This document shows, piece by piece, positions 41,312-49,666 of a stretch of 64,000 bases of DNA. Under the pieces are notes generated by a model that saw only the letters and a program-made list of their open reading frames with translations, did not search any database and was not told where the DNA came from. Position 1 is the stretch's first letter, and each line of letters opens with the position of its first letter. This DNA comes from Nonomuraea angiospora (lineage in GTDB: Bacteria; Actinomycetota; Actinomycetes; Streptosporangiales; Streptosporangiaceae): positions 9,796,001 through 9,860,000 of the forward strand of contig NZ_JADBEK010000001.1 of the NCBI RefSeq assembly GCF_014873145.1, in the 5' to 3' direction. Made by a program: the position numbers and the translations under genes.

Positions 41312-42081
41312 ACCGTGGCGTGGCTGCCGCGGACCAGGCGGCCGACCTCGGCGCGGAGGTGGACGAAGTCCGGGTGTTCGCGGGTCGTGATCTGGTCGCG
41401 CGGTCCGGGCAGTTCGACCTTGAGGTCGCCGACCACGTGGGCCGGGGCCTTGGACAGGACGACCACGCGGTCGCCCACGTAGACGCTCTCGTCGATGTCG
41501 TGCGTGATGAGCACGATCGTCATCTGGTGGTGGCCGCGTACCTTGAGGACGAGGTCCTCCAGGTCCTCGCGGGTCTGCGCGTCGACCGAGCCGAAGGGCT
41601 CGTCCATGAGCATCAGCGCCGGGCGGTAGGCCAGCGCCCGCGCGATCGCCACCCGCTGCTGCATGCCCCCCGACAGCTGGAACGGGTATTTGCGCTCCGC
41701 GCCCGCCAGGCCGACCGACTCCAGGGCCTCCTGGGCGGCCTCGCGGCGCTGGCGCTTGTCCATGTTCTTGCGGCGCAGCGGCAGCGCCACGTTGTCGGCC
41801 ACCGACATCCACGGGAACAGGGAGCGGCTGTAGTCCTGGAAGACCACGGCGAGATTGTCCGGCGTCTGGCGTACGAGGTTGCCCTCGACCTTGATCTGGC
41901 CGCCCGTCGGCGTGAGCAGCCCGGCGATCGAACGCAGCAGGGTCGACTTGCCCGCCCCGGAGGGGCCGACGATGCACAGCAGCTCACCCTCGGCGACGCT
42001 CAGGTTGAGGCCCTCGATGGCGTGGTGCGCGTTGGGGGTACCGCCGCCGTAGACGTGGGAGAGGTTGTCTATCTCGAGCAA
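41308..42081 (-). CDS. NitT/TauT-type ABC transporter ATP-binding protein (only ATPase for four permease sets)
   Basis: A 257-aa ATPase of the nitrate/sulfonate/taurine class. It has Walker A GPSGAGKST (about residue 39), Q-loop VVFQDYSRSLFPWM, signature LSGGMQQRVAIARA, Walker B LMLMDEPFGSVD and H-loop LITHDIDESVYV. The FPWM after the Q-loop is typical of SsuB/TauB. It lies 98 bp downstream of an SBP-permease-permease set on the same strand. Three other sets at 51.5-60.7 kb have no ATPase of their own, so this subunit probably serves all four. Confidence 0.9.
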   Translation of the reverse strand: MLEIDNLSHVYGGGTPNAHHAIEGLNLSVAEGELLCIVGPSGAGKSTLLRSIAGLLTPTGGQIKVEGNLVRQTPDNLAVVFQDYSRSLFPWMSVADNVALPLRRKNMDKRQRREAAQEALESVGLAGAERKYPFQLSGGMQQRVAIARALAYRPALMLMDEPFGSVDAQTREDLEDLVLKVRGHHQMTIVLITHDIDESVYVGDRVVVLSKAPAHVVGDLKVELPGPRDQITTREHPDFVHLRAEVGRLVRGSHATV

Positions 42082-42179
42082 TGGAGTTCCTCAGGGGGCG
42101 AGACCATGGACAACACGGAGCCGGAAATACTCTATCCGAGCCGGAATCGGCACACTTGTAAACGCGTGCGATCTTACTC

Positions 42180-42986
42180 TCACGTGCTGGAGAGTTGCTG
42201 GGCGGCGTGGTGCCAGGCCAGCACCCGGCGTTCGACGACGAGGAAGAGCTCGTTGAGTGCGTAGCCCAGCACTCCGAGCAGCACGATCCCGCCCCACATG
42301 GCGGGCAGGTCGAAGGTCTGGTACGCGGACGTGAGCTGGAACCCGATGCCGTTCACGGTGCCCGGCAGCAGTTCGGAGAAGACCATGACGATTAAGGAGA
42401 GCGACAGCGCGAGCCGCAGCCCCGCGAACATCTTGGGCAGCGCCGAGGGCAGGATCACCCGCGACAGCCGCTCGGCCCTGGACAGCCGGAAGGCCTGGGC
42501 GGTCTGCAGGTGCAGCGGTTCGACCGAGCGGGCGCCGTCGGCGGTGTTGAGCAGCACCGGCCAGACGATGCTGAAGACGATGAACGTCAGCTGCATCCGC
42601 AGCCCGAACCCGAACACCACCACGAAGACCGTGACCAGCGCGGGCGGCGGGATGGCCCGCAGGAACTGCAGCACCCCGTCGAGATAGTCGTACGCCCTCG
42701 CGGACAGCCCCAGCGCGAGCCCGAGCACGACCCCGGCCAGCGCGCCCCCCGCGAACCCGGCGGCCATCCGGCCCAGGCTCGGCAGGATGTTCCCGATGGC
42801 GTCCTCGGTCAGGAACAGCGTGCCCGGCGGCCCCGAGAACCACATCGCGTGCATCCTGACCACGATCGTGCTGGGCGGGGGGAAGAACGTGCTGCCCGCC
42901 AGCCGCGTGGCCACCTCCCAGGCGAGGATCAGCCCGGCCAGCACCAGCGACCGGAACGCCGCCCCGCGCATGCCCCTGGTCCTCAT
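42180..42986 (-). CDS. NitT/TauT-type ABC permease, class A (set 1)
   Basis: A 268-aa permease with six predicted TM segments. The class A signature is FFPPPSTIVVRMHAMWFSGP in the first loop. The EAA loop is LPSALPKMFAGLRLALSLSL, and the C-terminus ends ERRVLAWHHAA. The ATG overlaps the stop of the class B permease (ATGA). Class A and class B subunits recur as a pair in four sets in this window and should form a heterodimeric channel. Confidence 0.88.
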   Translation of the reverse strand: MRTRGMRGAAFRSLVLAGLILAWEVATRLAGSTFFPPPSTIVVRMHAMWFSGPPGTLFLTEDAIGNILPSLGRMAAGFAGGALAGVVLGLALGLSARAYDYLDGVLQFLRAIPPPALVTVFVVVFGFGLRMQLTFIVFSIVWPVLLNTADGARSVEPLHLQTAQAFRLSRAERLSRVILPSALPKMFAGLRLALSLSLIVMVFSELLPGTVNGIGFQLTSAYQTFDLPAMWGGIVLLGVLGYALNELFLVVERRVLAWHHAAQQLSST

Positions 42987-43798
42987 GCCGTCTCTCCCAG
43001 CCGCGCGTGGTGCCAGCGGAACGCCCGCTGTTCGGCGGCCACCAGCAGCGCGTTCACCAGCACCCCGAACAGCCCGACCCAGAACACCGCGGCCAGGATG
43101 TCGGTCATCCGCGCGGGCACGGCGATGCCGGCGAAGAAGATGAACACGCCGATGCCCTCGCCCCGCCCGGCCACGATCTCGGTGCTGACGATCAGGATGA
43201 GCGCCACCCCGGCGGCCAGCCGGAACCCGGTGGTGATGAAGGGCGCCGACGACGGCAGCGACACGCGCATCAGCACCGCCAGGGGCCCGAAGCCGTACGA
43301 CCGCAGCGACTCCTTGGCGAGCGGGTCGACGCCGCGCAGGCCGTACATCGTGTTGTAGAGGATCGGCCACAACGAGGCGTAGACCGCGAGCGTGACGCGT
43401 ACCTGCAGGCCCGTGCCGATCAGGAGGGACACCAGGGGAATCAGCGCCACCGACGGGATCGGCCGCAGGAACTCCACGACCGAGCGCGTGGCGGCGTCGA
43501 CGATCGGGACGCTGCCGAGCAGCAGCCCGAGCGGCACCGCGATCACCGCCGCGAGGCCGAGGCCGGCCGCCCAGGCGAGCAGGCTCGTCAGGGCATGGGC
43601 GCGGAAGGCGGGGTCGGCCATCAGCGTCGCCGCCCGCCCGAGTATCGCCGTCGCGGGCGGCAGCGTCTCCGGGTCCACCAGCCCGGTCCGGCTGAGCAGT
43701 TCGATCAGGGCGGCGAAGGCGAGGGCCCCGCCCGCCCGGCGCGACCAGCGTGTCGCGGCGGACGCCGGGCGGGCGGGGGCCAGGGTCTGAGCGCTCAC
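42983..43798 (-). CDS. NitT/TauT-type ABC permease, class B (set 1)
   Basis: A 271-aa permease of class B. It is marked by VEFLRPIPSVALIPLVSLLI in the third TM region, WPILYNTMYGLRGVDPLAKE, EAA-type SLPSSAPFITTGFRLAAGVA and the end EQRAFRWHHARLGE. GTG start overlapping the SBP stop (GTGA). Middle gene of SBP-permeaseB-permeaseA-ATPase. Confidence 0.88.
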   Translation of the reverse strand: MSAQTLAPARPASAATRWSRRAGGALAFAALIELLSRTGLVDPETLPPATAILGRAATLMADPAFRAHALTSLLAWAAGLGLAAVIAVPLGLLLGSVPIVDAATRSVVEFLRPIPSVALIPLVSLLIGTGLQVRVTLAVYASLWPILYNTMYGLRGVDPLAKESLRSYGFGPLAVLMRVSLPSSAPFITTGFRLAAGVALILIVSTEIVAGRGEGIGVFIFFAGIAVPARMTDILAAVFWVGLFGVLVNALLVAAEQRAFRWHHARLGETA

Positions 43799-44793
43799 CC
43801 GGACGTGGTCGGCGACATCAGCGACTTGACGTCGATCGCCTTCGTGAGCCACTTGGCCTCCAGCATCCAGTCGGCCACCCGCTGGAGGCGGACCGGGTTG
43901 TCGTTGCTGGAGAAGTACGGGAACGTGACGGTGGCCGCGGTGGCCGCGTCGATCTGGGTGAAGTTCGGCAGCACCTTGGCCACCACTTCGCGGTTGTTCT
44001 CCATGAGCTTGGCCGCGTTGTGGATGGCCCGCTGGAAGGCGGCCGCCGTCTTCGGGTTCTTGTCGTACCAGTCCTGCGTGCTGACGTACCCGGAGATCGG
44101 GAACTCGGCGGCGGGACCCGACGCCGGGTCGAGGATCTTGCGGGCGCCCATCGAGGACGTGGCCGCGGTGACCATGGGCTCGCCCAGGTACGCGGCGTCG
44201 ATCTGCCCGCCCTTCCACGAGGGCATGATGTTCTGGAACGTCACCTGGACATATTTGATCTTGGCCGGGTCGACGTTGTTGGCCTTGAGCACCTGCGTCA
44301 GCGCCAGCTCCTGGAAGTTGTGCAGGACGTTCACGTTGATCGTCTTGCCTTCGAGGTCCTTGGCGGTCTTGATGGGGGAGTTCGGCAGGGCCATGATGCT
44401 GAGCGAGTCGGGGGCCGCGCGAGAGCCCTCGGCCAGGATGCGCAGCTTCAGCGCCTGCTTGTCGTGCGCCTGGAACATCGACACGTAGTTGCCGAACATG
44501 GCGTCGATCTCGCCCTTGACCAGCATGGGGATGGCCTCCGGCGCGGCCTGGACCACCTGCGGGGTGACCTCCAGCCCTTCCTTCTCGAAGAGCTTCTGGT
44601 CGATGGCGACGTAGATGGCGGCACTGTCGATGGCGGGCAGGGTGGCGACCTTGATCTTCGTCTTCTCCAGGCCGCCGGCGGATGCGGACGGTGCCGCGCT
44701 GGGTGTCGTGGAGCCGCCCGTGCTGCACGCAACGGCGCCGAGTGTCAAAGCTAACCCGATGATGGCGGCCCTGGCGGGACGGCCAAGCCTCAT
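43795..44793 (-). CDS. NitT/TauT-type substrate-binding lipoprotein (set 1)
   Basis: A 332-aa NMT1/SsuA-like binding protein. The lipoprotein signal MRLGRPARAAIIGLALTLGA runs to a lipobox ending AVAC. The mature domain starts GGLEKTKIKVATLPAIDSAA, with EKEGLEVTPQVV and the middle-domain DLEGKTINVNVLHNF typical of the NitT/TauT family. ATG at 44793 follows GGGAG. It is the first gene of the set and starts divergently from conservon 2. The ligand is unknown; it has diverged clearly from the other three binding proteins, so a different ligand range is likely. Confidence 0.88.
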   Translation of the reverse strand: MRLGRPARAAIIGLALTLGAVACSTGGSTTPSAAPSASAGGLEKTKIKVATLPAIDSAAIYVAIDQKLFEKEGLEVTPQVVQAAPEAIPMLVKGEIDAMFGNYVSMFQAHDKQALKLRILAEGSRAAPDSLSIMALPNSPIKTAKDLEGKTINVNVLHNFQELALTQVLKANNVDPAKIKYVQVTFQNIMPSWKGGQIDAAYLGEPMVTAATSSMGARKILDPASGPAAEFPISGYVSTQDWYDKNPKTAAAFQRAIHNAAKLMENNREVVAKVLPNFTQIDAATAATVTFPYFSSNDNPVRLQRVADWMLEAKWLTKAIDVKSLMSPTTSG

Positions 44794-45310
44794 GTCAGGG
44801 ACTCCCTTCAGATGGAGCCAGGCGGGGGGACCGGGTGGCTTCTGCTCCCGGGGGCTGTGTGCCTGACGCACAACAGGGATAGACCGTAACACCAAATCTG
44901 TAGTCATTATCGCGAAAACGGCGTCTGTGGTTGCAATGTCGGGTTCTCGTTCTATCGTGAAAATTTGATGAGCGGTAAGAGATCGGTGTTTGTCCGGTTT
45001 GTGAAAGGAGGGGATCGACGGGACCGCTGTTACTGATGAGGCCAGTCAGTCGAATATTCCACGAGTCCCGAGGAGGCTCGCTGGGCACCCTTCCGTTGCC
45101 TGTTTCACCAGCTAGAGGGCAGCCTTACCGATTCTGCCGAAATATTTGGACAATCGGGGATAAACGCCTCAATGAGGCACTAGTGGTGGTTGGCTCGCGC
45201 CAACTGCTGTGCTCAAATGACGCCTATCTAGACGTAGATATTGCCCCACGTGCATTTACCTGCATGGTCACCGAGAATTCCCCTCCAGGGGCGAGAGGTA
45301 GCGAAGGCAA
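44794..45310. promoter_or_regulatory. Divergent promoter region, transporter set 1 / conservon 2
   Basis: 517 bp with lower GC than neighbours and no supported gene. It must hold both promoters. It contains the perfect dyad at 45189-45204, a hairpin GCCTC-AAT-GAGGC at 45166-45178, and ACCTGCAT (45258-45265), an 8-mer also found before conservon 3 at about 61047. The conserved leader block is at its right end. Confidence 0.5.
45189..45204. promoter_or_regulatory. Dyad GTTGGC-TCGC-GCCAAC upstream of conservon 2
   Basis: Perfect 6-bp inverted repeat 107 bp before the kinase GTG. It may be an operator in the divergent promoter region. Confidence 0.4.
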
Positions 45311-45314
45311 GTGA
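45293..45314 (+). promoter_or_regulatory. Conserved conservon leader and ribosome site
   Basis: GAGAGGTAGCGAAGGCAAGT, with the GAGAGG block 18 nt before the GTG at 45311, matching the leaders at 9709 and 61086. Confidence 0.6.
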
Positions 45315-48145
45315 GAACGCAGAGCGCCGAAGCTTCCGCCGACCGCGAGCCGCACGGGCACCAGAAGCGACGTTTGCCCAACCCTCCTTCACGCAGGTTC
45401 GGGCTGGGAAACTGGCACGTGCGATCGCGCCTTATCGCGCTGATCGTCGTCCCCACGGCCGTGGCCGTGGGTCTGGGCGGACTGAACGTGTTCACCTCGC
45501 TCAGGGACGCCAACACCTATCAGACCCTCAGAGAGGTGGCCGAGCTCAGCGAGCAGCTCGGCGCCGTCACCCATGAGTTGTCCTTCGAACGCGACCAGAC
45601 CGCCCTCTACATCGCCCAGGGCCGCCCGGGCAACCGGGAGACTCAGCTCCGTACGACCTACAGCGGAGTGAACAACCTCATCGACGAGGCCAAGAAGCGG
45701 GCGCAGGCGCTCTCGGACACCCATGCCGAGGCCGTACGACCCGTGCTCCGGCGCCTGGAGGAGATCCCGACGCTGCGGGAGACGGCCGTCAAGGGGAAGA
45801 TCCAGCCCCTCCCCATGATCCAGAAGTACTCGCAGATCATCGCGGCCCTGCTCCAGTTCCACGACCAGGTCGGCCAGGTGGCGGTGGACGACGAGGTCGC
45901 GCACAGCGCCAGCGCGATGGCGGCCATCGCCCGGGGCAAGGAGCAGGCCTCCAAGCAGCGCGGCGTCCTGGCCAGCGCGCTGGACAAGAAGGGCTTCGAC
46001 AGCGGCGAGCTCGACGCGCTCACCGACGCCAAGTCGCGTGAGGAGAGCGAGGAGACGCTGTTCGCGACCCTGGCCACCCTCGACCAGCTCGAGCTCTACC
46101 GCAACACGGTCGTGGGCAGGGACGTCGACCAGACCGACCTGTTCAGGCTGCGGGCCATGGCGCAGTCCGCCGAGGGCAAGGAGCTGAGCATCGGCGTACG
46201 GCCGGACAGGGACGTCGCCACCTGGTTCGAGGTCAGCACCGGCAAGATCGACGCGCTGCGCAGCGTGGAGAAGGACCTGTCCTCCTCCGTCATCCTGCGT
46301 GCCCGCGCCCTGGAGGAAGCCGCCAACCGTTCGGCCCTCATCTCCGGCGGCCTCATCCTGCTCCTGCTGGTCGTGGTCACCGCGATCATCTCGCTCATCG
46401 CCCGCTCGCTCATCAGGCCGCTGCGCAAGCTGCGCGGCGAGGCCCTCGACATCGCCGGCCACCGCCTGCCGGAGACCGTGCAGCAGCTGCGCGAGAGCGG
46501 CGAGGGCGCGGCCGGCCCCGTCATCCCCATCGGCGTGGACACCCACGACGAGATCGGCGAGGTCGCGCGGGCGTTCGACGAGGTGCACCGCGAGGCGGTC
46601 CGGCTGGCGGGCGAGGAGGCCCGCCTGCGCAGCAACGTCAACGCGATGTTCGTGAACCTGTCGCGGCGCAGCCAGACGCTGGTGGAGCGGCAGATCACCC
46701 TGATCGACGGTCTGGAGCAGGGCGAGCAGGACGAGCAGCGGCTCGGCAACCTGTTCAAGCTGGACCACCTCGCCACCCGCATGCGGCGTAACAGCGAGAA
46801 CCTGCTGGTGCTGGCCGGCCAGGACCCGCCGCGCCGCTGGAGCCAGCCGGTCAAGCTGGTGGACGTGGCCCGCGCCTCCCTCTCGGAGGTGGAGAACTAC
46901 GAGCGGGTCGTGCTCCAGGTGCCCGACGGCGTCTCGGTGGCCGGCCAGGCCGTCAACGACGTCATCCACCTGCTGGCCGAGCTCGTCGAGAACGCCCTGT
47001 CGTTCTCGCCGCGCGAGACCAGGGTGACCGTCTCCGGCAGCCGGATCGACGGCGGCGGCGTGATGTTGTCGATCACCGACGCCGGCATCGGGATGACCCA
47101 GGAGGAGCTGGTCCAGGCCAACGATCGCCTCACGGACGCGCCGAGCGTGGACGTGTCGGTGTCGCGCCGCATGGGCCTGTTCGTGGTCGCGCGGCTGGCG
47201 CACCGCCACGGCATCCGGGTGCAGCTGCGCCCGCACGCCTCGGGCGGCCTGACCGCGATGGTGCTCATCCCGGAGAACATGCTCGGCTCCCAGGCCCCCA
47301 ACTTCTCCGGCATGCCGTCCTTCTCGGGCAACCAGCCTCCCGCCCTCGCGGGCTCGGCCAGCGGCGGCCCCGGCGAGCAGCCGTACTCGGGGCCGCATCC
47401 CGCCCCTCCGGCCACGGACTGGCCGCAGCCGCCGTCGCCCACGTACCAGCTGGGCCCCGGCCACCCGTCCTTCCCCTCGCACCCGGAGCTGAGCGGCGGC
47501 AACTGGCCGCCGGCGCAGACGCAGTGGCAGCCGGACGCGAACGCGTGGCCGTCGGAGCCGCGCATCGGCAGCGGCTACGACAGCTCCGACGTGTGGACCC
47601 CGCCCCGCAGCCCGTCCTGGAACGGCGACCGCGCACTGCCCAGGCGGCCCGTGCCCGAGCCCCCGCCGGGCGGCTGGGGCCGCGACACCATGCCGCCGCA
47701 GCGGCCGGGGTTCGACTACCCCGAGACCGAGTCGGCCGACCCGGGCGGCATCCCGGCCGCACCGCCCGCCTCGGCGGGAGACGACTACTTACCCATCTTC
47801 GCCGCGGTGGAGTCGGCCTGGTTCGGCCGCGACAGCGGGGCGAGCTGGGGTTCGAGCAAGGCGGACGAAGGATGGAGCGCGGCGGAGGCAGTGGTGGAAC
47901 CGGTACGTGACGGCCAGACGGCGGCGGGGCTGCCGAAGCGGGTGCCCAAGGCCAACCTGGTGCCCGGCTCGGCGGACACCTCGACCCCGAAGGGCGTGAC
48001 ACCGATGCCGTCGGTGTCGCCGGACCGTATCCGCAACCGGCTCTCGAGCTTCCAGCAGGGCTTCCGGGCGGCACGTGACGACATCACCGAGGGCAGGGCG
48101 TTCCCCTCTGGCCCCAGGAACAATGACAGGGAGGAGGGCGCATGA
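45311..48145 (+). CDS. Conservon sensor histidine kinase with NIT-type sensor region (conservon 2)
   Basis: A 944-aa kinase. TM1 is at about 40-60 (LIALIVVPTAVAVGLGGLNV), then a ~280-aa helical NIT-type extracytoplasmic region and TM2 at about 341-363 (SGGLILLLLVVVTAIISLIA). HAMP follows, then DHp with candidate H486 in LDHLATRMRRNSENLL and HATPase_c (N-box ELVENALSFSPRE, G-box DAGIGM). The Pro-rich tail of ~280 residues ends with DYLPIFAAVESAWF, GLPKRVPKANLVPG and RNRLSSFQQGFRAARDD. The kinase core is nearly identical at DNA level to that of conservon 3. GTG start by shared leader; ATGA-coupled to LC7. Divergent from transporter set 1. Confidence 0.9.
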   Translation: MRTQSAEASADREPHGHQKRRLPNPPSRRFGLGNWHVRSRLIALIVVPTAVAVGLGGLNVFTSLRDANTYQTLREVAELSEQLGAVTHELSFERDQTALYIAQGRPGNRETQLRTTYSGVNNLIDEAKKRAQALSDTHAEAVRPVLRRLEEIPTLRETAVKGKIQPLPMIQKYSQIIAALLQFHDQVGQVAVDDEVAHSASAMAAIARGKEQASKQRGVLASALDKKGFDSGELDALTDAKSREESEETLFATLATLDQLELYRNTVVGRDVDQTDLFRLRAMAQSAEGKELSIGVRPDRDVATWFEVSTGKIDALRSVEKDLSSSVILRARALEEAANRSALISGGLILLLLVVVTAIISLIARSLIRPLRKLRGEALDIAGHRLPETVQQLRESGEGAAGPVIPIGVDTHDEIGEVARAFDEVHREAVRLAGEEARLRSNVNAMFVNLSRRSQTLVERQITLIDGLEQGEQDEQRLGNLFKLDHLATRMRRNSENLLVLAGQDPPRRWSQPVKLVDVARASLSEVENYERVVLQVPDGVSVAGQAVNDVIHLLAELVENALSFSPRETRVTVSGSRIDGGGVMLSITDAGIGMTQEELVQANDRLTDAPSVDVSVSRRMGLFVVARLAHRHGIRVQLRPHASGGLTAMVLIPENMLGSQAPNFSGMPSFSGNQPPALAGSASGGPGEQPYSGPHPAPPATDWPQPPSPTYQLGPGHPSFPSHPELSGGNWPPAQTQWQPDANAWPSEPRIGSGYDSSDVWTPPRSPSWNGDRALPRRPVPEPPPGGWGRDTMPPQRPGFDYPETESADPGGIPAAPPASAGDDYLPIFAAVESAWFGRDSGASWGSSKADEGWSAAEAVVEPVRDGQTAAGLPKRVPKANLVPGSADTSTPKGVTPMPSVSPDRIRNRLSSFQQGFRAARDDITEGRAFPSGPRNNDREEGA

Positions 48146-48564
48146 GGGATTTGAGCCATGCGGCGCGTGGCGTCGACTGGCTGATCACCGATTTCGTCAG
48201 CACGGTACCGGGCGTCGCGCACGCGGTGGTCGTCTCGTCCGACGGGCTGCCACTGGCGGCCTCGTCGGGCTTTCCGGCTGACCGGGCCGACCAGCTGGCG
48301 GCCATCGCGTCGGGTCTGGTGAGCCTGACGCAGGGTGCGGCCAGGGTGTTCGAGGGTGGTGCGGTCAATCAGACGATCGTGGAGATGCAGCGCGGGCTGA
48401 TGCTGATCATGTCGGTCAGTGACGGTTCGTGTCTGGCGGTGCTGGCGGCTCCGGACTGTGACATGGGTCTGGTGGCGTACCAGATGACGCTGATGGTTGA
48501 TCGCGCCGGTCAGGTGCTGACCCCGGCTGTGCGTGCCGAGCTGCGCGCGAGCCAGACCAGGTGA
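48142..48564 (+). CDS. Roadblock/LC7-domain protein (conservon 2)
   Basis: A 140-aa roadblock/LC7 protein (MRDLSHAARGVDWLITDFVS), second gene of conservon 2, close paralogue of 13047-13469. ATG overlaps the kinase stop. Expected to dimerise and act on the conservon GTPase. Stop is 5 bp before the DUF742 start. Confidence 0.93.
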   Translation: MRDLSHAARGVDWLITDFVSTVPGVAHAVVVSSDGLPLAASSGFPADRADQLAAIASGLVSLTQGAARVFEGGAVNQTIVEMQRGLMLIMSVSDGSCLAVLAAPDCDMGLVAYQMTLMVDRAGQVLTPAVRAELRASQTR

Positions 48565-48569
48565 TGTAG

Positions 48570-48983
48570 GTGTCAGACCCGAGATGGAACAGCGGCGGTT
48601 GGGCGCCCCCGTCTGTGCCCCAGTCCCAGCCGCAGCTGAATCCCGACCCCGCATCGCCCGTCCGTCCCTATGCCGTGACAGGTGGACGGACGGCGCCGCG
48701 GGTCAAGCTGGCGATGGAGGCCCTGGTGTCCTCGGCGACCGCCGAGCACCGGGAGTTCTCGCATATCACGCCGGAGTACCAGGCGATCAGCCAACTGTGC
48801 CGGCAGGTGCGGTCCGTGGCAGAGGTGTCGGCCCTGCTGCGGATCCCCCTCGGCGTGGTGCGCGTGCTGATCGCTGACATGGCTGCCGAAGGTCTCGTCC
48901 GTGTGCATCAGCCACAGCTGGACGAGGGCAGGCCGGACGTCAATCTGCTCGAAAGGGTGCTCAGTGGACTTCGCAGGCTCTAG
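48570..48983 (+). CDS. DUF742 protein (conservon 2)
   Basis: A 137-aa DUF742 protein with a Pro/Gln-rich N-terminus (VPQSQPQLNPDPASPVRPYA), core VTGGRTAPRVKLAMEALVSS, winged-helix-like RSVAEVSALLRIPLGVVRVL and terminal LLERVLSGLRRL. GTG start. It overlaps the GTPase gene by 20 nt. A 44-nt stretch spanning this overlap (48946-48989) is identical to the one in conservon 1 (13857-13900). Confidence 0.9.
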   Translation: MSDPRWNSGGWAPPSVPQSQPQLNPDPASPVRPYAVTGGRTAPRVKLAMEALVSSATAEHREFSHITPEYQAISQLCRQVRSVAEVSALLRIPLGVVRVLIADMAAEGLVRVHQPQLDEGRPDVNLLERVLSGLRRL

Positions 48984-49551
48984 CCCCGGTCTCACCTCGA
49001 CGAAGATCGTGGTGGCTGGAGGTTTCGGGGTGGGGAAGACGACCTTCGTCGGCGCGGTGTCGGAGATCATGCCGTTGACCACGGAGGCCGTCATGACCGA
49101 CGCCTCCGTGGGGATCGACGATCTGGGCATGACGCCGCTGAAGTCGACCACCACCGTCGCCATGGACTTCGGCCGGGTCTCCCTGGACCGTGACCTGATC
49201 CTCTACCTGTTCGGCACGCCCGGGCAGCACCGGTTCTGGTTCATGTGGGACGACCTGGTACGCGGCGCCATCGGCGCGGTCGTGCTCGTGGACACGCGCC
49301 GACTCTCCGACAGTTTCCCGGCGATCGACTACTTCGAGGAGGCCCAGCTGCCGTTCGTGGTGGGCGTCAACGGCTGGGACGGTGAGTATCCGCACACTGA
49401 CGCCGAGGTGCGTGACGCCCTGACGCTGGCGCCGCACATCCCGTTGGTGCGCCTGGACGCCAGGTCCAAGGACTCGGTCAAGGCCGCGCTGATCAACCTG
49501 GTCGAACACGCGCTCTCGGTCCGCATGGCCGTACCGGGCTGGGGTGGTTAG
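48964..49551 (+). CDS. Conservon GTP-binding protein (conservon 2)
   Basis: A 195-aa conservon GTPase. It has P-loop GGFGVGKTTFVGAVSEIM, TTTVAMDFGRVSLDRDLI, LFGTPGQHRFWFMWDDLV and AVVLVDTRRLSDSFPAIDYF, then PFVVGVNGWDG. The GTG start is inside the DUF742 gene; an upstream in-frame codon at 48901 belongs to the DUF742 reading region and is rejected. Last gene of conservon 2; an aldehyde dehydrogenase gene follows 115 bp later on the same strand. Confidence 0.92.
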   Translation: MDFAGSSPGLTSTKIVVAGGFGVGKTTFVGAVSEIMPLTTEAVMTDASVGIDDLGMTPLKSTTTVAMDFGRVSLDRDLILYLFGTPGQHRFWFMWDDLVRGAIGAVVLVDTRRLSDSFPAIDYFEEAQLPFVVGVNGWDGEYPHTDAEVRDALTLAPHIPLVRLDARSKDSVKAALINLVEHALSVRMAVPGWGG

Positions 49552-49666
49552 CTCCGCTTTCGAGCCGCTTTCGCCCGCGCGGGCGCGTTGACAGCCGCGG
49601 CACTCTCCTGATCACAATGGCTCCCGCCGAGCATCGCAGGAGCATCATGTCCCGTGGCCGCACCAC

